A DNA stretch of 64,000 nucleotides from Pedobacter helvus (GTDB lineage: Bacteria; Bacteroidota; Bacteroidia; Sphingobacteriales; Sphingobacteriaceae), in the NCBI RefSeq assembly GCF_005925325.1, contig NZ_SRMP01000005.1, positions 124,001-188,000 of the forward strand, written 5' to 3'. Under the pieces are notes generated by a model. It ran no database searches. It saw only the letters and a program-made list of their open reading frames with translations, and was not told the origin of the DNA. Numbering within the stretch: position 1 is the stretch's first letter; each line of letters starts with the position of its first letter. The position numbers and the translations under genes are program-made. Below are positions 54,786 to 63,418 of the stretch, in pieces.

Positions 54786-54848
54786 TACAAAACCAAACCA
54801 TTTTCGTACAAAAGTGAACCCTCCGAATAGGCGATGTATATAGTTTTG
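54786..54848 (+). promoter_or_regulatory. HTCS-type promoter 3: direct repeats plus -7 element
   Basis: TACAAAACCAAACC (54786-54799) and TACAAAAGTGAACC (54807-54820), 21 bases apart; 20 bases later TAGTTTTG (54841-54848). This is the likely promoter of the SusC-SusD-SusE-DUF4832 operon. Confidence 0.85.
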
Positions 54849-54877
54849 TCTTAACCATTATAACAACCAAACCTTGT

Positions 54878-55072
54878 ATGAAAACTAACCAGTTGATCGC
54901 ATTGGCTATTGCTAATGAAACGGGAGGCTCAAATTCAAGAGCTATCAGAAAACTAAAAATACAAACTACTATTCAGCTTTTAAATCCAATAGAGATTAGG
55001 CCTAGCTACTTAAACAGTTTAATCGAAAAGTTGAATTCGGTATTAAAAATTCTACAAATTTTACAGAGTTAA
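54878..55072 (+). CDS. small ORF of unknown function in the SusC leader
   Basis: 64 codons starting about 30 bases after promoter 3, ahead of SusC, in an ACCAAACCTTGTATG context. The product has no signal peptide or obvious domain. It begins MKTNQLIALAIANETGG and ends in a leucine-rich amphipathic helix (LIEKLNSVLKILQILQ). Its position between promoter and SusC, in a leader of about 400 bases, makes expression plausible. I do not recognise it; it may be chance or a leader peptide. Confidence 0.35.
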   Translation: MKTNQLIALAIANETGGSNSRAIRKLKIQTTIQLLNPIEIRPSYLNSLIEKLNSVLKILQILQS

Positions 55073-55251
55073 AATGTGCTCGTTCGTTGAGCATAATCTC
55101 AATACAATTCTAGTTAACGACGAGAAATTAAATTGCAAACTACACAAAACTTAATGCCTATAGCGGAATTTAAAACAACTTTAAATATTCACATCATCAA
55201 TAAAGTGAATACACAAATTGTAAAATTTTAATCCTAACCAATATAAATTAA

Positions 55252-58251
55252 ATGATAAAAGAATTACACATTAAGCTCAAAAGCTGGCTAATGATTGTCG
55301 CCGTCATGTTGATGGCAACAAATTACAGCTACTCACAAACAACAGATCCGGTCAGAGTTAAGGGGAAAGTAACCGACGAAAAGGGCGAAAGTCTAATTGG
55401 GGTTTCGGTACTTGTTAAAGGAACGAGAAATGGTACACAAACTGACGCTGACGGTAACTATGTAATCGATGCACCAAGTAATGCCGTATTAGTTTTCACT
55501 TACATTGGCTTCGACCCACAGGAACAAAAAGTAGTTCCGTCTGGAATTCTCAATGTTAAATTATCTGGAGATAAAGTATTAGATCAAGTAGTGGTAGTAG
55601 GTTATGGTACTGCTAAGAAAAAAGATTTAACAGGAGGTTTGACAGTGGTGGGAAAAGAACAACTAAGTATGGTTTCTACACCTAACTTAATGGACCGTTT
55701 AGTTGGCCAGGTGGCAGGTTTTACCATTACTACAGGTAATGCGGCGCCAGGGGCTGCTCAGTCGTTATTAATTCGTGGAGAAAATTCTATCTCTGCTAGT
55801 AACAATCCTTTAATCGTGTTAGATGGGATACCATTTAGCGGAGCTTTAGCTGATCTTGACCCTAACAATATCGAAAATATGAGTGTATTGAAAGATGCTT
55901 CTGCAACTGCAATCTATGGATCTCGTGCTTCGAATGGAGTTATCTTAATTCAAACCAAGAGAGGAGCATTAGGTAAAGCCAACGTTTCTTATCGTGGACA
56001 ATTGGGCGTTGCCGAACCAATGCAACAAATAGAAGTAATGGGGCCTAATGAGTACATCCGTTTTCAACAAGATATTGGTAGGTTAAGACAAGGATACACT
56101 GGTTCTTTACTAGATCCAATTGCGGGAGATATCATCAGTGTCACAGAGCGTGGAAACTACGCCAACAACGTAACCCACAACTGGCAAGACTATATTTTCA
56201 GAGAGGCTGCCATGATGGATCATCAGTTGAGCATTTCTGGAGGTACAGAAAACACAAAGTACATGGCTTCTTTGGCAGCCTTAGATCAAGATGGTGTGGT
56301 TTATAATTCACGGTTATCTCGTTTAAATATGACAACCAACCTTGACCAAACTTTTAACAAGTGGTTAACGATTGGGGTAGGAATGCAGTACACACAAAGA
56401 AGTGATGGTGGCGTGCAGCCGAATATAGAACATGCAATTAAGCAAAGTCCTTATGGTAGCTATAAAGATGCGTCGGGTAATTACGTGCCAGAACCTATGG
56501 AGTATTCGCTAATTGCAAACCCAATGCGTAATGTAAATGCCATACAAGATAGGCTGAACAGAAGTTTCTTTCTCTCGGGATATGCTAACATTTTATTACC
56601 AGTTAAAGGTCTTTCTTTAAGATCTAATTTCGGATATAATTACAGAAGTGGCTTTACAGGTACTTATTATGGTCGTAATACTTTTGATGGAAGAGAGCAA
56701 GCTGGTTTAGTTGGGGGTAGTGCTTCTATAAGCAATTCGCATTACAATGATTACACTTGGGAAAATATTTTAAGATACGAACGTGAGATAGGCGATCATC
56801 GTTTTGATGTGACTGGTCTATTTAGTATGCAGCAAACCAAAAGTGTAAGTTCATCTCAAAGTGGACAAGGATTTGTGACTGACGATACACAGTACTTCAT
56901 GATGAATACTGCAGCACGTAATATTACTAACGACTCGAACCTATCCGAAACGGCGTTGCTTTCATACATGGGTAGATTAAACTATAGTTACAAAGGCAAG
57001 TATATGCTTACGTTAACTGGTAGAAGTGATGGTGCATCTGTTTTCGGAATAAATAATAAATATGCCTTTTTTCCAGTTGCTGCGGCAGCATGGCATGTAG
57101 GCGAGGAAAGTTTTGTTAAGGATCAATTGAAGTGGGTAGATATGTTAAAGCTTCGTATCTCATACGGTGCAAATGGTAACCAAGCAATTACGCCTTATAG
57201 AACCTTAGATCGTTTATACTCAAACGTAAAATACATTTGGGGTGATGCTGGTATAGCTGCTAACACAGCTTATTTAGCTGCTGATGGTGTTGGCAACCCT
57301 AACTTAAAATGGGAAACTACCTATTCTACCAATATCGGATTGGATTTTCAATTATTTAAAAACAGAATTGGTGGTACTATTGATGTTTACAATTCAAGAA
57401 CTAAGGACTTGTTAATGACCCGTACTGTTCCAATTATGAATGGATATAGCAGAATTTGGGATAACATCGGCGAAACTCAAAATAGAGGTATTGAGGTTAC
57501 TTTAAATACTGCAAACATAGATAAGAAAGACTTTAAGTGGAGTTCTACAGCTGTGTTTTCACTAAACCGAGATAAGATCGTAGAATTAAGAGGCGACGGT
57601 AAGGACGATATTGGCAACAACTGGTACATCGGAAAACCGTTGAGGGTATTTTTCGACTACAATATGATTGGAATTTGGCAAACAGGTGAAAATTATAGTA
57701 TGCAACCTGGAGCTGCAGCAGGTGCCGCCAAGTTAGAAGATGTAAATGGTGATGGAATAATTAATACTGCTGATAGAAAGATTATCGGCTCTAAAAATCC
57801 TCGTTATACTGCATCATTTGCAAATAGGTTAAGTTATAAGAATTTCTATGCATCTGCTTTAGTAACAGGAGTTTTTGGCGTATGGCGTGATGATCACATG
57901 GCAAATCTAGGTGCATGGACTTTCGGGATTACCAACTATGTACACGGTGCTAATTACTGGACACCAGAAAATCCAGATGCAACCATCGTTTCTCCAGGTT
58001 ACTTAAATACACAAGGACATGGTTATTATAAAAAAGTGAATTATGTACAAGTTAGAAATATCACTTTTGGATATAGAATTCCTCAAAACATTGCTAAAAA
58101 AGTAGGTGTAAGTGGCATCGACGTTAACGCAAGTGTAAATAACTTACATACGTTCTCCAACATCAGACAAGTGCTTAACTACGACAACACTTGGATGGCT
58201 TCTTTTCCAACAGCACGTTCTTACATGTTCGGTCTAAATGTAAACTTCTAA
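55252..58251 (+). CDS. SusC-like TonB-dependent outer-membrane receptor
   Basis: 999 residues. Signal peptide ending NYSYSQ; carboxypeptidase-regulatory-like domain about 32-110 (VRVKGKVTDEKGESLIGVSV); plug domain with VVVVGYGTAKKKDLTGGLTV, NPLIVLDGIPFSG and SVLKDASATAIYGSRASNG; then a 22-strand barrel ending ARSYMFGLNVNF. It imports oligosaccharides across the outer membrane with TonB energy, paired with the SusD 18 bases downstream. It is the transport port of the HTCS-controlled locus. Length is normal for the family. Confidence 0.96.
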   Translation: MIKELHIKLKSWLMIVAVMLMATNYSYSQTTDPVRVKGKVTDEKGESLIGVSVLVKGTRNGTQTDADGNYVIDAPSNAVLVFTYIGFDPQEQKVVPSGILNVKLSGDKVLDQVVVVGYGTAKKKDLTGGLTVVGKEQLSMVSTPNLMDRLVGQVAGFTITTGNAAPGAAQSLLIRGENSISASNNPLIVLDGIPFSGALADLDPNNIENMSVLKDASATAIYGSRASNGVILIQTKRGALGKANVSYRGQLGVAEPMQQIEVMGPNEYIRFQQDIGRLRQGYTGSLLDPIAGDIISVTERGNYANNVTHNWQDYIFREAAMMDHQLSISGGTENTKYMASLAALDQDGVVYNSRLSRLNMTTNLDQTFNKWLTIGVGMQYTQRSDGGVQPNIEHAIKQSPYGSYKDASGNYVPEPMEYSLIANPMRNVNAIQDRLNRSFFLSGYANILLPVKGLSLRSNFGYNYRSGFTGTYYGRNTFDGREQAGLVGGSASISNSHYNDYTWENILRYEREIGDHRFDVTGLFSMQQTKSVSSSQSGQGFVTDDTQYFMMNTAARNITNDSNLSETALLSYMGRLNYSYKGKYMLTLTGRSDGASVFGINNKYAFFPVAAAAWHVGEESFVKDQLKWVDMLKLRISYGANGNQAITPYRTLDRLYSNVKYIWGDAGIAANTAYLAADGVGNPNLKWETTYSTNIGLDFQLFKNRIGGTIDVYNSRTKDLLMTRTVPIMNGYSRIWDNIGETQNRGIEVTLNTANIDKKDFKWSSTAVFSLNRDKIVELRGDGKDDIGNNWYIGKPLRVFFDYNMIGIWQTGENYSMQPGAAAGAAKLEDVNGDGIINTADRKIIGSKNPRYTASFANRLSYKNFYASALVTGVFGVWRDDHMANLGAWTFGITNYVHGANYWTPENPDATIVSPGYLNTQGHGYYKKVNYVQVRNITFGYRIPQNIAKKVGVSGIDVNASVNNLHTFSNIRQVLNYDNTWMASFPTARSYMFGLNVNF

Positions 58252-58269
58252 TTTAATACAACACGAAAA

Positions 58270-59916
58270 ATGAAAAATATTATCAAAACAAGTATTGCAC
58301 TTATCGTATTGATCTCATTAGGTGGCTGTAAAAAGTTTTTGGAAGAAGATTTAAAAACTGAATTAGCCCCAACTAATACTTATACCAGTACCTACGGATT
58401 TGAAGTGGGTAGTGCCGGACTTTATGCACTTACTCGCTCAGAATATAATACTTATGGCGAGGGTGGAGCGTACATTCACAATGGAGCTGCTCCTTACGAA
58501 GCATTGCAAGCAGCAACTGATATTGCAGATGTAATTAACAGTGATGCCTCTTTAATGGCTTTTGCGAACCTTACACTTACACCTACAGAACGTTTTGTGG
58601 GGACCTATTGGAACTGGGCTTATAGCCTAATTTCATCAGCCAATTTAATGCTGGTATACTCCGAGAAAAATACCAATTGGGATTCGCCATCGGATAAAGT
58701 TCGTTTCCAAGCAGAAGCACGTTTTTTTAGAGCTTACGCTTACCGTACCTTGGTTTATTTATACGGAGACGTGCCTTACGAAGAAACAATTTTGTATGAT
58801 TTCCAATTGAATTTTACCCGTACACCAAAAGCTGAGGTAATTGGCCACATGGTAGATGATCTAAAGTTTGCAGTTGAAAATTTACCAAACAATCCGGATG
58901 CAGGTAATTTTAAGCAGGGTAAATTAACCAAATGGGCGGCGAGCCACTTGTTAAGCGAAATTTATTTATTACAGGGTAATTATCCTGCTGCTGAGCAGGC
59001 AGCGCTAGCCGTAATCAACAGCGGTTATTATAACTTGATGAAAACCAGATTTGGAGTGAACAAAGACAAACCTGGAGATGTATTTAGTGATTTATTCTTG
59101 GAAAACAATCAAAACAGACCAACTGGTAATAGAGAAAGTATCTGGGTGTTACAATTCCAATTTAACGTTGTTGGCGGTGGTACCAATTCAGATGATTGGA
59201 CCCGTAGAGCTTGGATCCCGAATTATTCTTCTATCACTGGTTTCGTTTTAGCCGATACACTTGGTGGCCGTGGTTTAGCACAATTGGTACCAATGAAATG
59301 GTGGACGGGTACTACCCGTACCAATGCTAGCGGTAATGTACCAGGCATTTTTACAACCAATGATATCCGTAATTCAAACTACAATATCAAACGCGATTGG
59401 TACTATAACAATCCAAACGAAACCTCTTTGTTTGGTAAAAAAGCACCTATCACCGAGCAAACTTGGTTTACTACTAAAACTTTGTTTCCAGCAATTACCA
59501 AATTCTTTTATGGTCGTGCAGAGAACTTAAGCTTAACAGGTAGTTATAAAGATCGTATGAAGTTCCGTTTGGCGGAAACCTATTTGTTATTGGCAGAGGC
59601 TTATTTAGGGCAAAACAACCCTTCAAAGGCCGCTGATGCTGTTAATGAAGTACGTAGAAGGGCAGGTGCTACAGATGTGGCCGCTGCCAATATGAATATG
59701 GATTTCCTTTTGGATGAACGTATCAGAGAACTGGTAGGAGAGGAAAGTCGTCGCTTTACCTTGGTTCGTACTAAAAAATACGTAGACCGTGTAAAACAGT
59801 ATAATCCGGCAATAGCAGGAAAAGTAAACGAAAACTATGCACTGTGGCCTATTCCACAATCAATTAGAGACGCCAATACTGGTGCGCCGTTTCCTCAAAA
59901 TCCAGGCTATCAATAA
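58270..59916 (+). CDS. SusD-like surface glycan-binding lipoprotein
   Basis: 548 residues with lipobox ISLGGC (Cys20) and the usual SusD start KKFLEEDLKTELAP. Family features: FQAEARFFRAYAYRTLVYLYGDVPY, KWAASHLLSEIYLLQGNYPAAEQAA, FRLAETYLLLAEAYLGQNN, AADAVNEVRRRAGA, DERIRELVGEESRR and YALWPIPQS. It caps the SusC barrel and delivers glycan. It is translated right after SusC. Not a close copy of the SusD fragment at the left edge. Confidence 0.96.
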   Translation: MKNIIKTSIALIVLISLGGCKKFLEEDLKTELAPTNTYTSTYGFEVGSAGLYALTRSEYNTYGEGGAYIHNGAAPYEALQAATDIADVINSDASLMAFANLTLTPTERFVGTYWNWAYSLISSANLMLVYSEKNTNWDSPSDKVRFQAEARFFRAYAYRTLVYLYGDVPYEETILYDFQLNFTRTPKAEVIGHMVDDLKFAVENLPNNPDAGNFKQGKLTKWAASHLLSEIYLLQGNYPAAEQAALAVINSGYYNLMKTRFGVNKDKPGDVFSDLFLENNQNRPTGNRESIWVLQFQFNVVGGGTNSDDWTRRAWIPNYSSITGFVLADTLGGRGLAQLVPMKWWTGTTRTNASGNVPGIFTTNDIRNSNYNIKRDWYYNNPNETSLFGKKAPITEQTWFTTKTLFPAITKFFYGRAENLSLTGSYKDRMKFRLAETYLLLAEAYLGQNNPSKAADAVNEVRRRAGATDVAAANMNMDFLLDERIRELVGEESRRFTLVRTKKYVDRVKQYNPAIAGKVNENYALWPIPQSIRDANTGAPFPQNPGYQ

Positions 59917-59970
59917 ACTATCGTGTTAACACGTAAATAAAATAGAAAATTGATTTGATATCACAACAAT

Positions 59971-61194
59971 ATGAAAACAAGCAATTATTTATATAAAACC
60001 TTATTATCGTTAAGTCTTGTGCTTGGCCTTTCGGCGTGCAAAAAAGGCATTAACGACATAGATAAAGTTGAAGAGAAGATGGAACTGAAAGTTTCCTCTG
60101 CCAACGTAACACTCGATGAAAATAACCTGTCTAAAGACATCGTAACCTTCAGCTGGTCGCCGGCACGCCCTCAATCTGACGACCACATGGTTACCTACAC
60201 CACTCGATTAGATGTGGTAGGAAATAACTTTGGAACGGCTACTACTATCATGACGTATGAAGATGATGGTGTGTACAGCAAAAGTTTCAGCTCAGAGCAA
60301 CTACAGAACTGGGCAAACGAAAAATGGGGTATTCCGGCTAATAAATCTTTTACCCTTGAGTTTAGAGTAGTGGCCGAGTGGGAAGGTGGTGGCAGTTTCG
60401 AAGCACCTGAAGTTAGAACCACTAGGGTGGTGGTAACGCCAATTAAGACTGTAGTTTTCGATGCTGATAAGGTTTTCTTAGGTGGATCAGCCATTACTGG
60501 CATTAACAAAATTGAAATGCCAAAAACTTTGGAAAACCTTAACCAATATGCTTTTGTATTGAATTTGCAGCCGGGCAACCTAGAAATTCCGATAGAGTTT
60601 CAAGGAGCTACGAATTATGTTGTGCCTACCAATGCTAATAATGTCGTTCAAGATGGCGAAGCAGTACCAATCAGACTGCGAGAAAATCCATTTTCTTTCA
60701 AAATTGAAACTGCAGGTGAATACCGTGTGGTTGTGAATATGCAAAAGGCAACTGCTACGATCTACTCACCAGCCACAGCACTAACACCTCGCGTAGTTTC
60801 TTGGAATGGTGATGGCGGTGTCGCTCAAAATACTACGGTAACCGAATTGTATATGCATGGTGCCATTAACAATTGGGGTACACCAATTAAAATGGATATG
60901 AAGGTAAGCTTGGCGGATCCGCAAATACTGGTTTATACTGGCGGCCGCGTAGGTAAAGCCAAGTTTATAGTGTATGGTGGTAGCGATAATAATAAAAACT
61001 TATCGTATGCCTTTGTTGGTCCGCTTACCGCTGCAGGTTTAAGACAAGACCAAAACCTGGTACTTGGAACAGCCATGACACTGGCAGGGGGTTCTTCTGG
61101 AGAACATCGCAACTCTTACCTAACTATACCAGCAACAACAAACGTGTTAATCTTCGATTTAAGGAACAACACCATTTTAGCACAAAAACGCTAG
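59971..61194 (+). CDS. SusE-like surface glycan-binding lipoprotein
   Basis: 407 residues, lipobox LGLSAC (Cys23). An N-terminal SusE-type Ig-like domain (about 35-150; VTLDENNLSKDIVTFSWSP), then beta-sandwich repeats of the SusE/SusF starch-binding-like type: AFVLNLQPGNLEIPIEF, GEYRVVVNMQKATATIYS and LYMHGAINNWGTPIKMDM. It binds the target polysaccharide at the surface and feeds the SusCD pair. Position straight after SusD supports the call. The ligand is unknown. Confidence 0.85.
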   Translation: MKTSNYLYKTLLSLSLVLGLSACKKGINDIDKVEEKMELKVSSANVTLDENNLSKDIVTFSWSPARPQSDDHMVTYTTRLDVVGNNFGTATTIMTYEDDGVYSKSFSSEQLQNWANEKWGIPANKSFTLEFRVVAEWEGGGSFEAPEVRTTRVVVTPIKTVVFDADKVFLGGSAITGINKIEMPKTLENLNQYAFVLNLQPGNLEIPIEFQGATNYVVPTNANNVVQDGEAVPIRLRENPFSFKIETAGEYRVVVNMQKATATIYSPATALTPRVVSWNGDGGVAQNTTVTELYMHGAINNWGTPIKMDMKVSLADPQILVYTGGRVGKAKFIVYGGSDNNKNLSYAFVGPLTAAGLRQDQNLVLGTAMTLAGGSSGEHRNSYLTIPATTNVLIFDLRNNTILAQKR

Positions 61195-61232
61195 CAATAA
61201 TCGAGTATAAACGAAATCAACTTACGCTAAAA

Positions 61233-62798
61233 ATGAAAAAATTGAACTACAGAATAATTGGCAGCAAAACATTGGCTGCTGCCCTGTGCCTGCTCGTTTT
61301 CGCCTGTAAAAAGAATGATAATGAGAACGAGAAACAAGCGGAAGGTACGCTGGTAAAACCAAACTATAATCGCAACACGATGTTTCGCAACCCGCTGAAT
61401 GGTTGGGTAATGTACGGTTCCGGTACTGGTAACGTTTCGCATTGGGATACGGAATATTATGTTCCCGATTTAGGTAAGAAAGTAAAAGCCATTGATTATG
61501 CTTCGGCTTGCTACATCCGTACCCGTTGGGCAAACTTTAATCCTTCAAATGGGGTTTATGCTTGGAGAGATCCAAATTCGGCACTTTATAAAATGATCAA
61601 AGGAGCACAAGACAGAGGCTTACCGATTGCTTTTCGTATCGTAGTTGACGGTCGTGACCAAGGTTTGAATACGCCCCAGTTCGTGTTCGATGCGGGAGCA
61701 CAATACATCACTGAAGATCCAAAATTTCCGGACCGTAGGACACCGCTACCCCAAGATCCGATTTTCAGACAACACTATGCTAAATTCATAGAAGAGTTGG
61801 CGAAGGATTTTAACGATCCAAAGAAAACCTCGTTTATTGATGCTTATGGATTAGGTAAGTGGGGCGAAGCGCACAACGTGATTTATTTTGATCCGGCTGC
61901 CAATACACCAAAGGATAAAATTGAACAAGCGAAAGAGGAAGTGATGGATTGGATTTCAGATCTTTATGTGAAGAATTTCTCTAAAGTACCTTTGGCTATT
62001 AATTACCACCGTGTGGTTGGCGATCCGGTAAGTTGGGGTTCGGCTAACCCGAATTCAGATCGTTTATTAACGAAGTTGATCAATAAAGGCTATATCTTGC
62101 GTCAGGATGCTTTTGGTATGACTGATTATTATCAAAGTTGGGAAAAGGCTTTTGCCAAAACCTGGAACTTTAAACGCCCAATTTTAATGGAAGGTGGCTG
62201 GATTACCAGCGGCACGCACCGTTACTGGACTGACCCAAGTGGAAAATACAGAGAAGGACATCCTGAGGATGTAAGAAAAGGGGAATTTGACTCGTCGTTG
62301 GAAGCTGCCGTAAACATGATGGATTTCCGTGTCGGCGACACTGAAAGTTGGTTTACCAAATCATTTACGCTGGTGCAACGTTTCATTTCAGAAGGTGGTT
62401 ACCGCTTATACCCTGAGCGTGTGTATGTGCCAGAAAAAATGAATGCTAACAGCGAAACGACCATTACACACCGATGGAGAAACATGGGCTGGGGCTATTT
62501 CCCAAATAATATCCCGCAATGGAACTATAAATATAAAGTTGCTTTTGCCTTGTTGGATGCTAGTGGTGCAGTAAAGAAAATCATTGTAGATAAAGATAGC
62601 GAACCTTCAACTTGGTTGAAAAGCAGTGCCACCAATTACGAACTTAAAACTAAGGTAGATATTCCTGCCGGAACCTACACTTGGGCAGTCGCCATCGTAG
62701 ATACAACGAATGATAACAAGCCTGGTATAAGGTTAGCCGTAAATGGCGATATCACCACCGAAGGTTGGTTAAAATTAATTAACATACAAGTTCAATAA
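61233..62798 (+). CDS. DUF4832 TIM-barrel-like lipoprotein, paralogue 2 (putative hydrolase)
   Basis: 521 residues, lipobox LLVFAC (Cys25), so it is lipid-anchored, probably on the surface beside SusCDE. Sequence runs parallel to the 32404 protein over its whole mature length with clearly more than half the residues alike. Candidate catalytic glutamates are E212 (KWGEAH) and E320 (LMEGGW), at the ends of barrel strands 4 and 7 by pattern; the C-terminal DUF4832 sandwich includes HRWRNMGWGYFPNN. Last gene of the SusC operon. As the only lipid-anchored putative enzyme there, it is the best candidate for the endo-acting enzyme that opens the polysaccharide. Confidence 0.8.
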   Translation: MKKLNYRIIGSKTLAAALCLLVFACKKNDNENEKQAEGTLVKPNYNRNTMFRNPLNGWVMYGSGTGNVSHWDTEYYVPDLGKKVKAIDYASACYIRTRWANFNPSNGVYAWRDPNSALYKMIKGAQDRGLPIAFRIVVDGRDQGLNTPQFVFDAGAQYITEDPKFPDRRTPLPQDPIFRQHYAKFIEELAKDFNDPKKTSFIDAYGLGKWGEAHNVIYFDPAANTPKDKIEQAKEEVMDWISDLYVKNFSKVPLAINYHRVVGDPVSWGSANPNSDRLLTKLINKGYILRQDAFGMTDYYQSWEKAFAKTWNFKRPILMEGGWITSGTHRYWTDPSGKYREGHPEDVRKGEFDSSLEAAVNMMDFRVGDTESWFTKSFTLVQRFISEGGYRLYPERVYVPEKMNANSETTITHRWRNMGWGYFPNNIPQWNYKYKVAFALLDASGAVKKIIVDKDSEPSTWLKSSATNYELKTKVDIPAGTYTWAVAIVDTTNDNKPGIRLAVNGDITTEGWLKLINIQVQ

Positions 62799-62821
62799 AT
62801 ATTACATTCACAGCTCTCTTT

Positions 62822-62868
62822 AAAGCTTCTTGTTGCCATTTGGTATACAAGAAGCTTTTTCTGTTTTA
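62822..62868 (+). terminator. intrinsic terminator of the SusCDE-DUF4832 operon
   Basis: Perfect 12-base arms AAAGCTTCTTGT and ACAAGAAGCTTT, 13-base loop, then TTCTGTTTT, 24 bases after the stop. Confidence 0.85.
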
Positions 62869-63065
62869 AGCGATTTGATAACAGTTATGCTAGCTTAGGT
62901 TGGGATGCTTTTTTAGGTGTTAAGTTTAGTGTGGCAAACAGTTTCATGAAACAACTACGCAACGATGTCATAACCTAGCCAATTTCTTAATAGTAATGGC
63001 AGATAGGAAAATAAACCTTTAAGTTGTTTGGAAAACAGTAACAATGGTTCCTTACTTAAAAGCTA

Positions 63066-63095
63066 TAATGAGTTTAAACTTTTTTGAACTCATTA
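63066..63095. other. inverted repeat in the long leader region
   Basis: TAATGAGTT and AACTCATTA separated by 12 T-rich bases, within the 620-base gene-free stretch 62799-63418. It might be a terminator or binding site; nothing else recognisable lies between 62870 and 63160. Confidence 0.25.
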
Positions 63096-63166
63096 ATGAA
63101 GGGGATTTTGTTGTTGTTTAATAGTGTTGGTTGTCTTAATGTGTTGATTTTCTGTGTGTTTTTGTG

Positions 63167-63209
63167 TTTCATGGAAACGTTCCCAAAAATTGGGAACGTT
63201 TCCATGAAA
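63167..63209. promoter_or_regulatory. 43-bp palindrome with LacI-type half-sites
   Basis: Perfect 20-base arms around AAA; each arm contains GGAAACGTTCCC, itself nearly palindromic and carrying the AAACGTT core seen in LacI/GalR-family operators. It lies about 40 bases before a TAnnTTTG element (TATATTTG, 63250-63257) ahead of the next SusC gene. Likely a control site for that locus; a regulator gene is not in the window. Confidence 0.6.
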
Positions 63210-63249
63210 AATAGATAAATCTTCTCGAGGGTAGGAATAAAAACGTGGA

Positions 63250-63257
63250 TATATTTG
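63250..63257 (+). promoter_or_regulatory. -7 promoter element for the last SusC gene
   Basis: TATATTTG matches TAnnTTTG exactly. No clear -33 TTTG is seen. A 13-codon ORF (63296-63337, starting MKIKSTLYLF) with a good start context lies between it and the SusC start. Confidence 0.45.
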
Positions 63258-63418
63258 AGTGTAATCGAACAAATCTATAACCTAACCAAATTAAAATGAA
63301 GATTAAATCTACTCTGTATTTATTCAAGAGCCCCTAAGTTATTTTCAATTTACGGTATCGATTAATGTAATCTCTACCTCCATAATTTAACAGCTTTTTC
63401 CAACTTAAATAACTACTC

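Noticed and set aside
32043-54820. Considered the repeated TACAAAAnnGAACC blocks as a CRISPR or mobile repeat
   Set aside because: Only two copies per place, fixed 21-bp step, always before a TAnnTTTG element and a gene start; an operator explains this better.
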